Assembly: GCA_944326585.1 (NCBI GenBank)
Contig: CALVEN010000010.1
Span: 1 to 44,964 of the forward strand
From: Candidatus Gastranaerophilales bacterium
Lineage (GTDB): Bacteria; Cyanobacteriota; Vampirovibrionia; Gastranaerophilales; Gastranaerophilaceae
Length of the DNA stretch: 44,964 nt
Direction: 5' to 3'
Below, piece after piece: positions 33,394 to 41,331 of the stretch. Positions within the stretch are counted from its first letter, which is position 1. Each line of letters starts with the position of its first letter. Both the position numbers and the translations under genes were made by a program. The notes under the pieces are model-generated. The model saw only the letters and a program-made list of their open reading frames with translations. It did no database searches and was not told where the DNA came from.

Positions 33394-35151
33394 CTATTCA
33401 TATAACAGTTTGTACTCCTTTGTTTGTTTAAATTCTGTAATCCAAGCGTCGCTTGGGTTATGTTTTATCAAGTATTCATACTTTTCTGAGTTGTTTTTGA
33501 AAATTGGGAGTGACTTTTCTCCTTTGTTTATTTTTTGAACACCATTTGAACGAGGTTTGAACTCTTTTTGAAAATTGTTAGAATTTTCCAGTTCTTCTTG
33601 GTTCGACCTTGCTTCAATCAGTTTTATTTCATCATTCGTCAATAATTTTTTAACCGAGTTTATAGTTTTTCGTTTAAGTTTTTGTTGTTTTTGGATTTTT
33701 TGTTTGTAATCCTCTAAATCCTCGACCGATCCTAAAATCTTTGCCATCGGGTGGGTTTCGGTTACTCGCTCTGCTGTGCATAAATATTCACCTTTCGGGG
33801 TAAAAATTTTTACATTAGCTAGATCAAATAGGTTGTATTTTACTAAAACTTTTCCTTTCAGCCCGTATAGTCTTTCGTCAAAATAATCGCAGTTCAAGAA
33901 CCTTACACCATTTCGCTGAATTGTTTTGACTTCAGTCGCCATCATCAAGTCATCAAGCAAGCTTTTATCAATATTCTGTTTTTTACGATTTCCTAAAACC
34001 TCTGCGATTGTCATATTTGGTGCATTTGTGCAGGGCTGAGAGTTCTTGAACTTAAGCCACATATCAATCATTTTGATTGTTTCTTCTATTGTGGGGATAT
34101 AATCATTATGCAGGTTTGAGTGGAATTTTTCGTTTCGTTTCAAGTATGCGGGTTTGTTGATAATTGATGAACCAACATAGCTTGGCATAAGTTTTTCAAA
34201 GCCTTCTTGAAATTCTTTGAAGAATCTCTCAATAACTTTTGACCTTGCGTTATATGGTCTTGCAAACACCGTTTCAATCCCGAGTTTTGCATAAAGCCCA
34301 TAAAAGCCTAATTCTCCGAACCCTTTATCATCTGTGAAGTACTTTGCTCTAAATGCTCTGCCGTTATCTTGATAGACAATTTTAGGTATCATATCGAGGT
34401 TTATTATTGCGTTTCTTAGGGCACTTGCAATACATTGGGTGTTTTCTTCAAGCATAATTTCATACCCGACCAGTGCTGTTGATTTCCAGTCCAAAAATCC
34501 GACTAAAGTTGCTCGACAAGGCTTGCCCGTAAACGGATTAATCACTTGAAACGCCAGTTTGTGCCCGTCTGCGACTAAAATATCCCCAACATCAAGCAGG
34601 CTTGCATCTCTTTTAATATAAGGCTCGACCTTGTCGGAAAGTGCCTTTTCACCATCTCGAGCAAGCACCCATTTGTCATAATTGTTATCCTTAAACCATT
34701 TTGCATAGCGTCTAAATGTAATATCTGCAGGGATGAAACTTTGACCTTGTTCTTTGAGCTTGTATTTAGTAAGTGCGATTGCTTTGCCGATACAAATTCT
34801 ATTTGGGTGCAGGAGCAAGCCCATAAATATTTTGATTTCTTCATCTGTTAGACATGTTCTGTATTCATTTATAGAAACGTATTTGTAATTAGGGATTAAC
34901 CTTGTGTAATCCTCTGTCCCGTCTAAACTGGCTTTCCAACGATGCAGGCTCCCTCGTGAGATTTTACCTAAAACATTGAAAAGGTAGGAATTTGAACTGT
35001 TATGCAGTTTGACAAAATCATAGTCTGCTTGGAGTTTGTTTACTGCTTTACGGCGAAATTCTTGCCATTTGCGGATTAAATCAAGTTTTGCAAGAGCGTT
35101 TTGTTTTGCCTTCTCCGGGGTGTATTTGATTGTCTCAACTTGGTTTTCCAT
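33394..35151 (-). CDS. Mu-type DDE transposase
   Basis: A 585-residue transposase. The N part is a helical DNA-binding region; the catalytic core has ILVADGHKLAF (first Asp), YQDNGRAFRAKYF (second Asp) and SKVIERFFKEFQ (Glu), spaced as in MuA/TniA/Tn552 enzymes. A Mu C-terminal beta barrel follows (FLNCDYFDERLYGLKGKVLV), then a charged tail. I chose ATG 35151 (MENQVETIKY); an in-frame ATG at 35187 adds twelve residues and cannot be excluded. First gene of the transposition operon. Confidence 0.88.
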   Translation of the reverse strand: MENQVETIKYTPEKAKQNALAKLDLIRKWQEFRRKAVNKLQADYDFVKLHNSSNSYLFNVLGKISRGSLHRWKASLDGTEDYTRLIPNYKYVSINEYRTCLTDEEIKIFMGLLLHPNRICIGKAIALTKYKLKEQGQSFIPADITFRRYAKWFKDNNYDKWVLARDGEKALSDKVEPYIKRDASLLDVGDILVADGHKLAFQVINPFTGKPCRATLVGFLDWKSTALVGYEIMLEENTQCIASALRNAIINLDMIPKIVYQDNGRAFRAKYFTDDKGFGELGFYGLYAKLGIETVFARPYNARSKVIERFFKEFQEGFEKLMPSYVGSSIINKPAYLKRNEKFHSNLHNDYIPTIEETIKMIDMWLKFKNSQPCTNAPNMTIAEVLGNRKKQNIDKSLLDDLMMATEVKTIQRNGVRFLNCDYFDERLYGLKGKVLVKYNLFDLANVKIFTPKGEYLCTAERVTETHPMAKILGSVEDLEDYKQKIQKQQKLKRKTINSVKKLLTNDEIKLIEARSNQEELENSNNFQKEFKPRSNGVQKINKGEKSLPIFKNNSEKYEYLIKHNPSDAWITEFKQTKEYKLLYE

Positions 35152-35231
35152 TGTCTCAAAATCCTTGTAATGCGTTGTGCAACACATTCATCACTCGTTT
35201 TGAGACAGAAGTCAAGTCCTGAAATACCGTC

Positions 35232-35987
35232 TTAGAGATATTTCAACACGTTATTTATACTTTGATGTATTCTGGCATTTCTCGCATTTAAGAATTCCAT
35301 TTGTTTATTATAAAGAGTAAACCATTCCTCAACAGTTTGAGGTCTTGGATTTCTTTCAAAATTATCAAAATCTAAGTAAAAATTAATAGAATTATAATCC
35401 TCCGAAACCAAATCATTGAGATAAAAGAAATCAACATAACCTTTAAAATCAACAAATAATTCAAAGAAATTTGAATCCTCTTTAAGGACATTATATAGTG
35501 GATTCTGTTCGTTATTATAAAAACGTCTTATACATTCCAAAGTTAAATCAAACCGATCTTTAATCTTAGCATTAGTACCTCTTAATCTATTTATAGACCA
35601 TGTCCTCTTGGGGAAAATAATTTCACCGCCAATAGTATAACTTTTTCTTAAATATGTTTCATTAATGTTTTCGAAATTGTTTATTTGTTTCTTTACATCA
35701 TTAATTAACCATTGTAATCCTTTATGATGAATATACATGTTGATAATAGAATCACTTCCAAATCGAAAATTTTTCCAGTATAAATAATTAAATTCAGGGT
35801 TATTGCCTTGTTGCAAATTTAAAAAATCACCATTAGGCAAAGGTTTGCTATATAATAACTGTTGATATTCTCTCATTTTTGGACTCCAAATATCAGGGTC
35901 TTTACAACTTTTGCCAGATTTGAAATCTTCCCAATAATGGGGAGTATCAGTTGTAAAATCAAAATTAATATCAATAGCTTCAAGCAT
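35232..35987 (-). CDS. DUF6994-like cargo protein, function unknown
   Basis: A 251-residue soluble protein starting MLEAIDINFDFTTDTPHYWE. The sequence DPDIWSPKMREYQQLLYSKP with LPNGDFL after it matches what I recall of DUF6994. The remainder is mixed helix and strand, with RLRGTNAKIKDRFDLTLECI and a C-terminal helix. GGAGG lies five bases before ATG 35987. It has no link in sequence to transposition and is probably cargo. Nothing is known to me of its activity. Confidence 0.6.
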   Translation of the reverse strand: MLEAIDINFDFTTDTPHYWEDFKSGKSCKDPDIWSPKMREYQQLLYSKPLPNGDFLNLQQGNNPEFNYLYWKNFRFGSDSIINMYIHHKGLQWLINDVKKQINNFENINETYLRKSYTIGGEIIFPKRTWSINRLRGTNAKIKDRFDLTLECIRRFYNNEQNPLYNVLKEDSNFFELFVDFKGYVDFFYLNDLVSEDYNSINFYLDFDNFERNPRPQTVEEWFTLYNKQMEFLNARNARIHQSINNVLKYL

Positions 35988-36057
35988 AAATACCTCCATT
36001 ACACCGATTGTAAATCAAAAATATTATTTCAAAAACTTACTTTATCTTTATCTCTTA

Positions 36058-36326
36058 GATAATTTGTGGTATCTCAATTCGCAAGCAAAAATTAAAATTG
36101 CACTTTTTTGCACTTTCTTGCACTGGGCTTATCTTTAAACACCAAGGCGATTTGAGCCTAATGTGGTCTTAAAATTTTGCAAATGGAGTGCAAAAGAGTG
36201 CAAGAAAAGAGTACTTAAGTGCAAGAAAAGACCGGTACATCTCAATACTAAAAAACAGCCTCAATCGTGCTGTCTGTTTGATTTTTTATTAAATTTTCCC
36301 TGTCTCAATGTCTCAGAAACCTATTA
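36058..36326. repeat. Long direct repeat, copy A (inner)
   Basis: About 269 bases, roughly 90% identical to copy B at 37255-37521. Three TTGCACT (36098, 36108, 36118) face three AGTGCAA (36187, 36197, 36218) across a 60-base spacer. TCTCAAT-like words recur at its two ends. It lies between the cargo gene and the proposed right end of the transposon, where transposase or regulator binding is expected. The rest of the gap to 36540 has only a GC-rich patch (36390-36420) without identified role. Confidence 0.85.
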
Positions 36327-36542
36327 TTAACCTGCAAAAATTTCGCATCCAATAAAGGTTCATAATATATAGATTTATATATTTATACATGCACTCAGTG
36401 GACTGGGACCATCAGCCCATATCTATTCAGTTAAAATTTAATTTAGCTTAATTTGTTCTTTTTTAATACCTCCTTATTAACTTTTACATACACATTAATC
36501 GCTCTTGTAGCAATAAAAGTCAAGTCATTTGCTCAAAACTTT

Positions 36543-36563
36543 TTATTAAGAACTTATTAAGAA
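36543..36563 (+). promoter_or_regulatory. Direct-repeat operator candidate of the toxin-antitoxin pair
   Basis: TTATTAAGAA occurs at 36543-36552 and again at 36554-36563, 11 bases apart, just upstream of the -35 box. Confidence 0.45.
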
Positions 36564-36577
36564 TAATTACTCCAAAA

Positions 36578-36606
36578 TTGACAAAGTGTCTGCTATAGTT
36601 TACACT
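36578..36606 (+). promoter_or_regulatory. Promoter of the toxin-antitoxin pair
   Basis: TTGACA (36578-36583), a 17-base spacer and TACACT (36601-36606), six bases before ATG 36613. Confidence 0.6.
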
Positions 36607-36612
36607 ATTAAT

Positions 36613-36936
36613 ATGAACATGCGAATTGTAAAAATTGCCCAATTAGCAAACGACAAAGCACCATTTATTGAATGGATGAATTCGCTTGATAAAAATACAA
36701 AAATTAGGATACAAAGCAGGTTAACAAGGTTATTGGAAAATAATTTTGGAGACCATAAGAAAATAGACAATGAAATATCTGAACTAAGATTTAAGTTTGG
36801 ATCCGGATATCGGATTTATTATACTGAAATAGATAATATAATAGTTTTACTTATTAATGGTGGCGATAAATCAACACAAAGTAAAGATATCCTAAAAGCA
36901 AAAAGTATACTTCAAGAATGGAGAAACTTACAATGA
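36613..36936 (+). CDS. RelE/HigB-family toxin
   Basis: A 107-residue addiction-module toxin of the Gp49/HigB type: FIEWMNSLDKNTKIRIQSRL followed by ELRFKFGSGYRIYYTE and IVLLINGGDKSTQSKDILKAK carry the usual RelE-superfamily core. Relatives cut mRNA on the ribosome. ATG 36613 is favoured over a GTG at 36586, which falls inside the promoter. The toxin comes first and overlaps the antitoxin (ATGA), the order usual for HigBA. Confidence 0.85.
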   Translation: MNMRIVKIAQLANDKAPFIEWMNSLDKNTKIRIQSRLTRLLENNFGDHKKIDNEISELRFKFGSGYRIYYTEIDNIIVLLINGGDKSTQSKDILKAKSILQEWRNLQ

Positions 36937-37238
36937 AAGAATTAAAACATACAATAGATTTAGAAAATTATATAGTTAACGACTTAAAAACTGATGAAGA
37001 TATTAAATTATATCTAAATACAAGTTTAAAAGATTATATTGAAGATGGCGATTTTAATTCTTTTTATCGAGCATTAGAAATTGCCATCAAATCAAGAAAT
37101 TCAATTTCAGGTTTTGCAAAGAAAATTGGGATGTCCAGAACTCATTTATACAGTTTATTCAAAAATGAAAAAGAACCTAAATTTTCAACCATTGTAAAAA
37201 TATTCCATGAATTAGGGTATGAATTAGAAATTGCGTAA
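36933..37238 (+). CDS. HigA-like antitoxin
   Basis: A 101-residue antidote. The N half is acidic; the C half is an XRE-type helix-turn-helix (ISGFAKKIGMSRTHLYSLFK, about residues 60-80) followed by FSTIVKIFHELGYELEIA, typical of the addiction-module antidote family paired with HigB-like toxins. GGAG lies eight bases before ATG 36933, whose last bases form the toxin's stop. It should bind the toxin and repress the operon. Confidence 0.85.
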   Translation: MKELKHTIDLENYIVNDLKTDEDIKLYLNTSLKDYIEDGDFNSFYRALEIAIKSRNSISGFAKKIGMSRTHLYSLFKNEKEPKFSTIVKIFHELGYELEIA

Positions 37239-37254
37239 ATATCCAAATCTTATT

Positions 37255-37521
37255 GATAATTTGGGGTATCTCAATTTGTAAGCAAAAATAAAATTGCACT
37301 TTTTGCACTTTATTGCACTAGGATTAACTCCAAACACCAAGCTGATTTTAGCCTAATGTGGTTTTAAAATTTTGCAAATGGAGTGCAAAAGAGTGCAAGA
37401 AAAGAGTACTTAAGTGCAAGAAAAGACCCATACATCTCAATACTAAAAAACAGCCTCAATCGTGCTGTCTGTTTGATTTTTTATTAAATTTTCTCTGTTT
37501 CAATGTCCCAGAAACCTATTA
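37255..37521. repeat. Long direct repeat, copy B (outer)
   Basis: Same orientation as copy A (36058-36326). The middle part, from the AGTGCAA array to the ATCTCAATACTAAA segment, is nearly identical, while the TTGCACT side has small indels. Together the copies bracket the toxin-antitoxin cassette. Confidence 0.85.
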
Positions 37522-37567
37522 CTGAAAAACTCTAAAAATTTAATGCATTCTTCACACTACAGAGATT

Positions 37568-37598
37568 AAAAAAGACAGGTATAAAACCTGTCTTTTTT
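37568..37598. terminator. Strong bidirectional terminator
   Basis: A perfect 13-bp stem, AAAAAAGACAGGT with ACCTGTCTTTTTT, around ATAAA. It lies five bases past the 3' end of the tRNA and also faces the end of the accessory region. Confidence 0.92.
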
Positions 37599-37602
37599 AA
37601 TC

Positions 37603-37676
<74 letters not shown>

Positions 37677-37719
37677 GTATATTTCTATTCTATTGTAAAA
37701 ACTTTTTTTATCAACCCTT

Positions 37720-37800
37720 GGGCTGTGACCCTTATCAGGCCTCTCACTCGACAACACTTAGTTGTCTCGTTCGGCACAGTGCTCTAACACCTGAAGCCCG
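37720..37800 (-). pseudogene. Scrambled tRNA-Ile remnant
   Basis: Pieces of the neighbouring tRNA recur in order on the same strand: GGGCT, TCAGGTG, TTAGAGC and CCTGATAAGGGT, ending near CAGCCC. Between the D-arm and anticodon pieces lies a foreign segment with a CGACAAC/GTTGTC hairpin (37749-37769). No intact cloverleaf can form. Confidence 0.65.
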
Positions 37801-37946
37801 TATTTCGGCAATTCCTAATTTATCATGGACATTTTTTAAAATCAAGTAGATGATTAAAATTTTAATGTTAAGAAAGGTTACAAATATACGCATGCATTGA
37901 ATTCGCCGGCTTAAAAAACCGTTATTATATATATCGAGGATTAACT

Positions 37947-38855
37947 ATGTCTATTGCTATTGATACCAATATCGCATATCTTCAAAGCAAATTGAATTTA
38001 TCCGCTGAAAAACTTGAACTTTATCAGGGTAAATCAATTGAAGAAGTAATTGAGGCGGAAACCGCTGCAGGCAACCCGCTTGCGGTTCAATTGGCCAGTG
38101 AATTATTGACTGATGTTAATCTGCTTATTGAAATTTTTAAACTCGCTGACCCGAATAATAAATTCATAATCCTTATGAATATGGATGAACAACAATTGAG
38201 AGAATTCCTTCCGCTTATGGAACATAATGACCTTGTTCAGGGACTTATGTATTTCACTCAGGACAAACTGCTGGAAATGCTTGAAGAAATCCCGCCCGAA
38301 CAACTTGTTGAAACCGTTCTTCAATTGTTTTCACAAGAAGAAGTTATAAGTCTTGTTCCTGAAGAACAACTGGATAAAATCCTAACTTACCATGATTTGG
38401 ACAAAAACAAAGTTTTGCAGCATTTGAAATCTGTTCCGCCGGAATATATCGCTCAAATGCTTGAAAGCGTGACCGGTGAAGAAGTCGAAAATCAAAACCA
38501 ACTTGCAATGATTAAACAAGTAGGCAACCTTAATCCTCTGGAATACAAAGAAGCACTCACAAGTCTGCAACCTACACAAAAACAACAGTTGACACTTTCT
38601 CTGGCAAAAGAAAATCCTGAACTCTACCAGCTGATTGATGCAAGAGCTTATACAAATATGATTGACACACACAAACAAAAACCCGAAATCGTAAAAGCCA
38701 TGACCGTCATTGAAGATGAAGAATTGATTAAAATGATAGGTCAGCTTCCTAATGATTTAATGTCAATTGTAATCACACAACTTGATACGGAAATTTTTGC
38801 AGATCATTTAATGAAGAAAAACCCTGAAATCATTGCTGATATTATTGCCGGATAA
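37947..38855 (+). CDS. Helical-repeat protein, MgtE-N/FliG-like
   Basis: A 302-residue acidic cytosolic protein built from helical repeats of about 30 residues: DEQQLREFLPLMEHNDLVQG, PPEQLVETVLQLFSQEEVIS, VPEEQLDKILTYHDLDKNKV and so on. The pattern of L-x-x-L-P/D turns resembles the MgtE N domain and FliG superhelices, which usually mediate protein contacts. No membrane or catalytic part follows, so the role is unknown. GAGGA precedes the ATG. The end overlaps the convergent pncC gene by 48 bases. Confidence 0.7.
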   Translation: MSIAIDTNIAYLQSKLNLSAEKLELYQGKSIEEVIEAETAAGNPLAVQLASELLTDVNLLIEIFKLADPNNKFIILMNMDEQQLREFLPLMEHNDLVQGLMYFTQDKLLEMLEEIPPEQLVETVLQLFSQEEVISLVPEEQLDKILTYHDLDKNKVLQHLKSVPPEYIAQMLESVTGEEVENQNQLAMIKQVGNLNPLEYKEALTSLQPTQKQQLTLSLAKENPELYQLIDARAYTNMIDTHKQKPEIVKAMTVIEDEELIKMIGQLPNDLMSIVITQLDTEIFADHLMKKNPEIIADIIAG

Positions 38856-39314
38856 TACATCATACGCCAGATTTACGGCATGATCTGCGAACTGTCGTTT
38901 CATTACGCATCTTTCTATATCCGGATTTAATAGAACTTTTTTTACATAAGTTTTATCTTGATATTTGCAAGATATATAACAAAGTCCTACGGGTTTTTCA
39001 ACCGTTCCGCCGGTCGGACCCGCAATTCCCGTTGTGCAAAGTGCTATATCACAGCCGGTTCTTTTCATCAAACCTTCTGCCATTTCTCTTGCACATTCTT
39101 CGCTGACTGCTCCATACTTTTCAAGAGTTTCCATGCTTACACCCAGAACCTCGTGTTTTGCCTCATTTGCATAAGTTACAAAATTAAGCTTTGTATATGC
39201 GGAACTGCCGGATACATCCGTCAAAACAGAGCTTAAAAGCCCGCCGGTACAAGATTCTGCAGTTGATATAACTAATTTTTTTTCTATTAACAGTTTTGTT
39301 AATTTTTCTATCAT
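38808..39314 (-). CDS. pncC: Nicotinamide-nucleotide amidase, CinA C-terminal type
   Basis: Hydrolyses NMN to nicotinate mononucleotide and ammonia, recycling pyridine nucleotides. The 168 residues from ATG 39314 match the stand-alone CinA C domain: STAESCTGGLLSSVLTDVSG with the active-site region, and CTTGIAGPTGGTVEKPVGLC. The cinA N-terminal domain is absent. In-frame ATGs at 39335 and 39341 give a slightly longer form; none has a strong ribosome site. The 3' end reaches 48 bases into the convergent helical-repeat gene. Confidence 0.9.
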   Translation of the reverse strand: MIEKLTKLLIEKKLVISTAESCTGGLLSSVLTDVSGSSAYTKLNFVTYANEAKHEVLGVSMETLEKYGAVSEECAREMAEGLMKRTGCDIALCTTGIAGPTGGTVEKPVGLCYISCKYQDKTYVKKVLLNPDIERCVMKRQFADHAVNLAYDVLSGNNISNDFRVFLH

Positions 39315-39392
39315 AATCAAAACATATTTTAACATACGCATGACAAATTTCCATCTTGTTGTTATATCATGTTAAATACGAAAGGGGTTGGC

Positions 39393-40766
39393 ATGCCAGC
39401 AGTCAAAGAAAAAATAAACGAAGGCAATCTTCTGCCGCAGAATATAGAAGCGGAAGAAGCGGTTTTGGGTGCTATTCTTGTAAACCCCGATGTTTTGACA
39501 AAAGTTGTTGAAACCTTAAAACCCGAAAGTTTTTACAAACCCGCACACAAATATGTATATGAGGCCATGCTCCAGCTTTTTAATACCAATGAACGCATTG
39601 ACCTTGTATCCGTATCCGATGTATTAAGCTACAACTCAAAACTTGAAGCTGTCGGCGGACGTGCATTTATTAATGATTTAAGCTACAAAACAATTACAAC
39701 CTCAAACATTGAATATTATGCGAGAATAGTACAGGAAAAAGCCGTAAAAAGAGCCTTGATTAATGCGGGCGGCGAAATAGTATCTTTCGGATACGATATG
39801 AATCCTATTGACGAATCACTGGAAAATGCCGAAAAATTAATATTTGACATTGCATCTAAAAAAGCTACTACGGATTTGAGCCACATTAAAGATCTGGTAA
39901 TGAACTCCTACCAGAAAATGGAATACCGTTATGAGCACAGGGATGAATTAATCGGCTTAAGAACCGATTTTTATGAACTTGATAACATGACAAGCGGACT
40001 TCAAAAATCAGATCTTATAATTCTTGCGGCACGTCCTTCAATGGGAAAAACTGCGTTTGCGCTTAATATTGCGCAAAACGTTGCAATAAAAGAAAAAGTT
40101 CCCGTTGCAATATTTTCACTTGAAATGTCAAAGGAACAGCTGGTTCAGCGTATGTTGTGTTCACAGGCAGAAGTTGACACCCAGCGCATTAAAACAGGTA
40201 ATATGAACCAAAAAGACTGGGATAAAATCGTAAATGCAATGAACGATTTTGCAAATGCACCTATCTTTATTGACGATACAAGCGGCTGTACCTTAACCGA
40301 TATAAGGGCGAAATGCCGCAGATTAAAAATGGAGCAAAAAGATTTAGGCTTGGTTGTAATAGACTATTTGCAATTAATGGAAAGTTCAGGCCGCGAAGAT
40401 CGTATGCAGCAGATTTCGGCAATATCAAGAGGCTTGAAAACTCTTGCGCGTGAACTTGATGTACCGGTAATCGCACTTTCGCAATTGTCACGTGCGGTTG
40501 AATCAAGAACCGATAAGCGTCCGATGTTGTCAGACTTGAGAGAATCAGGTGCAATTGAACAAGACGCGGATATTGTAATGTTTATCTACCGTGACGAATA
40601 TTACAAGAAAAATGACGAAGAAGCAGAAGTTGCAAAAGCCGCATCCAAAGGCGAATCCGAAATCATCATTGCAAAACACAGAAACGGCCCCGTCGGTAAA
40701 GTTGATCTTTTATTCCAGGCAAATATTACAAAATTCAAAAACCCTATTAAAACTGACGTGTTTTAA
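39393..40766 (+). CDS. dnaB: Replicative DNA helicase
   Basis: Unwinds the fork ahead of the replisome as a hexamer. The 457 residues show the N-terminal helical domain (NLLPQNIEAEEAVLGAILVN), the linker, and the RecA-like core with Walker A ARPSMGKTAF (about residues 215-224), Walker B LVVIDYLQLM, PVIALSQLSRAVE and RDEYY. No intein is present. ATG 39393 is chosen because AAAGGGG lies five to six bases upstream. Divergent from pncC with a short shared promoter region. Confidence 0.97.
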   Translation: MPAVKEKINEGNLLPQNIEAEEAVLGAILVNPDVLTKVVETLKPESFYKPAHKYVYEAMLQLFNTNERIDLVSVSDVLSYNSKLEAVGGRAFINDLSYKTITTSNIEYYARIVQEKAVKRALINAGGEIVSFGYDMNPIDESLENAEKLIFDIASKKATTDLSHIKDLVMNSYQKMEYRYEHRDELIGLRTDFYELDNMTSGLQKSDLIILAARPSMGKTAFALNIAQNVAIKEKVPVAIFSLEMSKEQLVQRMLCSQAEVDTQRIKTGNMNQKDWDKIVNAMNDFANAPIFIDDTSGCTLTDIRAKCRRLKMEQKDLGLVVIDYLQLMESSGREDRMQQISAISRGLKTLARELDVPVIALSQLSRAVESRTDKRPMLSDLRESGAIEQDADIVMFIYRDEYYKKNDEEAEVAKAASKGESEIIIAKHRNGPVGKVDLLFQANITKFKNPIKTDVF

Positions 40767-40769
40767 AAA

Positions 40770-40976
40770 TTATTTTTTAACAAATTCAAGGTTATAACCT
40801 AAAATATCGGCAATAATTGCTGCTTCTTTAAATGATACTGAATCACGATTTATACGTGATGTTATGCCACCCTGAGTATATTTTTTACCGGTTGCGGCAG
40901 TCAGCATTTCAGCCAACTTTTTCATGCTTATATTATGCAATTTTAATATTGATTTTAAATAATTTTTTGTTTCCAT
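40770..40976 (-). CDS. Small helix-turn-helix regulator
   Basis: Sixty-eight residues (METKNYLKSILKLHNISMKK...) with an XRE-like fold: LHNISMKKLAEMLTAATGKK then ITSRINRDSVSFKEAAIIAD. The extra loop between helices recalls a widespread family of small HTH proteins of unknown role. TATAAT lies exactly six bases before the ATG, so it is probably leaderless. It is convergent with dnaB (three bases apart) and divergent from the 41077 gene, whose promoter palindrome is a candidate binding site. Confidence 0.7.
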   Translation of the reverse strand: METKNYLKSILKLHNISMKKLAEMLTAATGKKYTQGGITSRINRDSVSFKEAAIIADILGYNLEFVKK

Positions 40977-40982
40977 TATTTA

Positions 40983-40988
40983 ATTATA
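40983..40988 (-). promoter_or_regulatory. -10 element of the small HTH gene, leaderless spacing
   Basis: TATAAT on the minus strand, then TAAATA, then ATG 40976. Confidence 0.5.
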
Positions 40989-40994
40989 TAAATA

Positions 40995-41023
40995 TTGACA
41001 AATAAAGTTAAATATTTTATAAT
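40995..41023 (+). promoter_or_regulatory. Consensus sigma-70 promoter
   Basis: TTGACA (40995-41000), a 17-base spacer and TATAAT (41018-41023): every base matches the consensus. Such a strong promoter normally needs a repressor; the 42-bp palindrome starts at its -10 end. Confidence 0.8.
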
Positions 41024-41063
41024 TAACTCATATATGTAATAATTATTACATATATGAGTTAAT
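41022..41063. repeat. Perfect 42-bp palindrome at the transcription start
   Basis: Each half is ATTAACTCATATATGTAATA or its complement, meeting at a central AATT without spacer. It covers the expected start site of the consensus promoter. It may be an operator, or fold as a hairpin in the 5' leader of the 41077 gene. Confidence 0.9.
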
Positions 41064-41076
41064 ATAGTAAACTTTT

Positions 41077-41280
41077 ATGAAGGCAATGCATAAAAAACTG
41101 ACAACGATTTTTAACGAACTGTGCCATGTAAGATATCTGTACCAGATAATGCTGGAAGCACTTAACTATTGCATTGAAAATGAATTAGAATGCGAACACA
41201 TCAACGAACTGAATAACATTATTAAAACAAAATTCAGAGAATTAATAAACGAACTTGACTATTTAATTATGGATTTATAA
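41077..41280 (+). CDS. Small helical protein upstream of the histidine kinase
   Basis: Sixty-seven residues in two or three helices (MKAMHKKLTTIFNELCHVRY... YCIENELECEHINELNNIIK), no membrane segment. Unrecognised. It lies behind the consensus promoter and palindrome and 51 bases before the kinase gene. TATAGT lies eight bases before the ATG and could also start a nearly leaderless transcript. Confidence 0.55.
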   Translation: MKAMHKKLTTIFNELCHVRYLYQIMLEALNYCIENELECEHINELNNIIKTKFRELINELDYLIMDL

Positions 41281-41331
41281 ATATATTGTTAATTTTGAGC
41301 AAAACGCAGCAAAATTTGTTATAATCAAAAT

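Larger units (their letters stand above)
31693..36336 (-). mobile_element. Mu/Tn552-like DDE transposon
   Basis: Encloses transposase, AAA ATPase, two small accessory genes and one cargo gene, all on the minus strand. Proposed ends are TGCAGG at 31693-31698 and CCTGCA at 36331-36336, so the element would begin TG and end CA. Both ends are flanked outside by AAAATT (31687-31692 and 36337-36342), a possible six-base target duplication. The left end lies eight bases past the last gene. The terminal match is short and the area AT-rich, so exact limits are tentative, though the gene module is clear. Confidence 0.55.

Noticed and set aside
36385-36425. tRNA T-arm-like segment on the minus strand (CAGTCCACTG)
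   Set aside because: Only about nine bases match the tRNA-Ile T arm and no cloverleaf can be formed.
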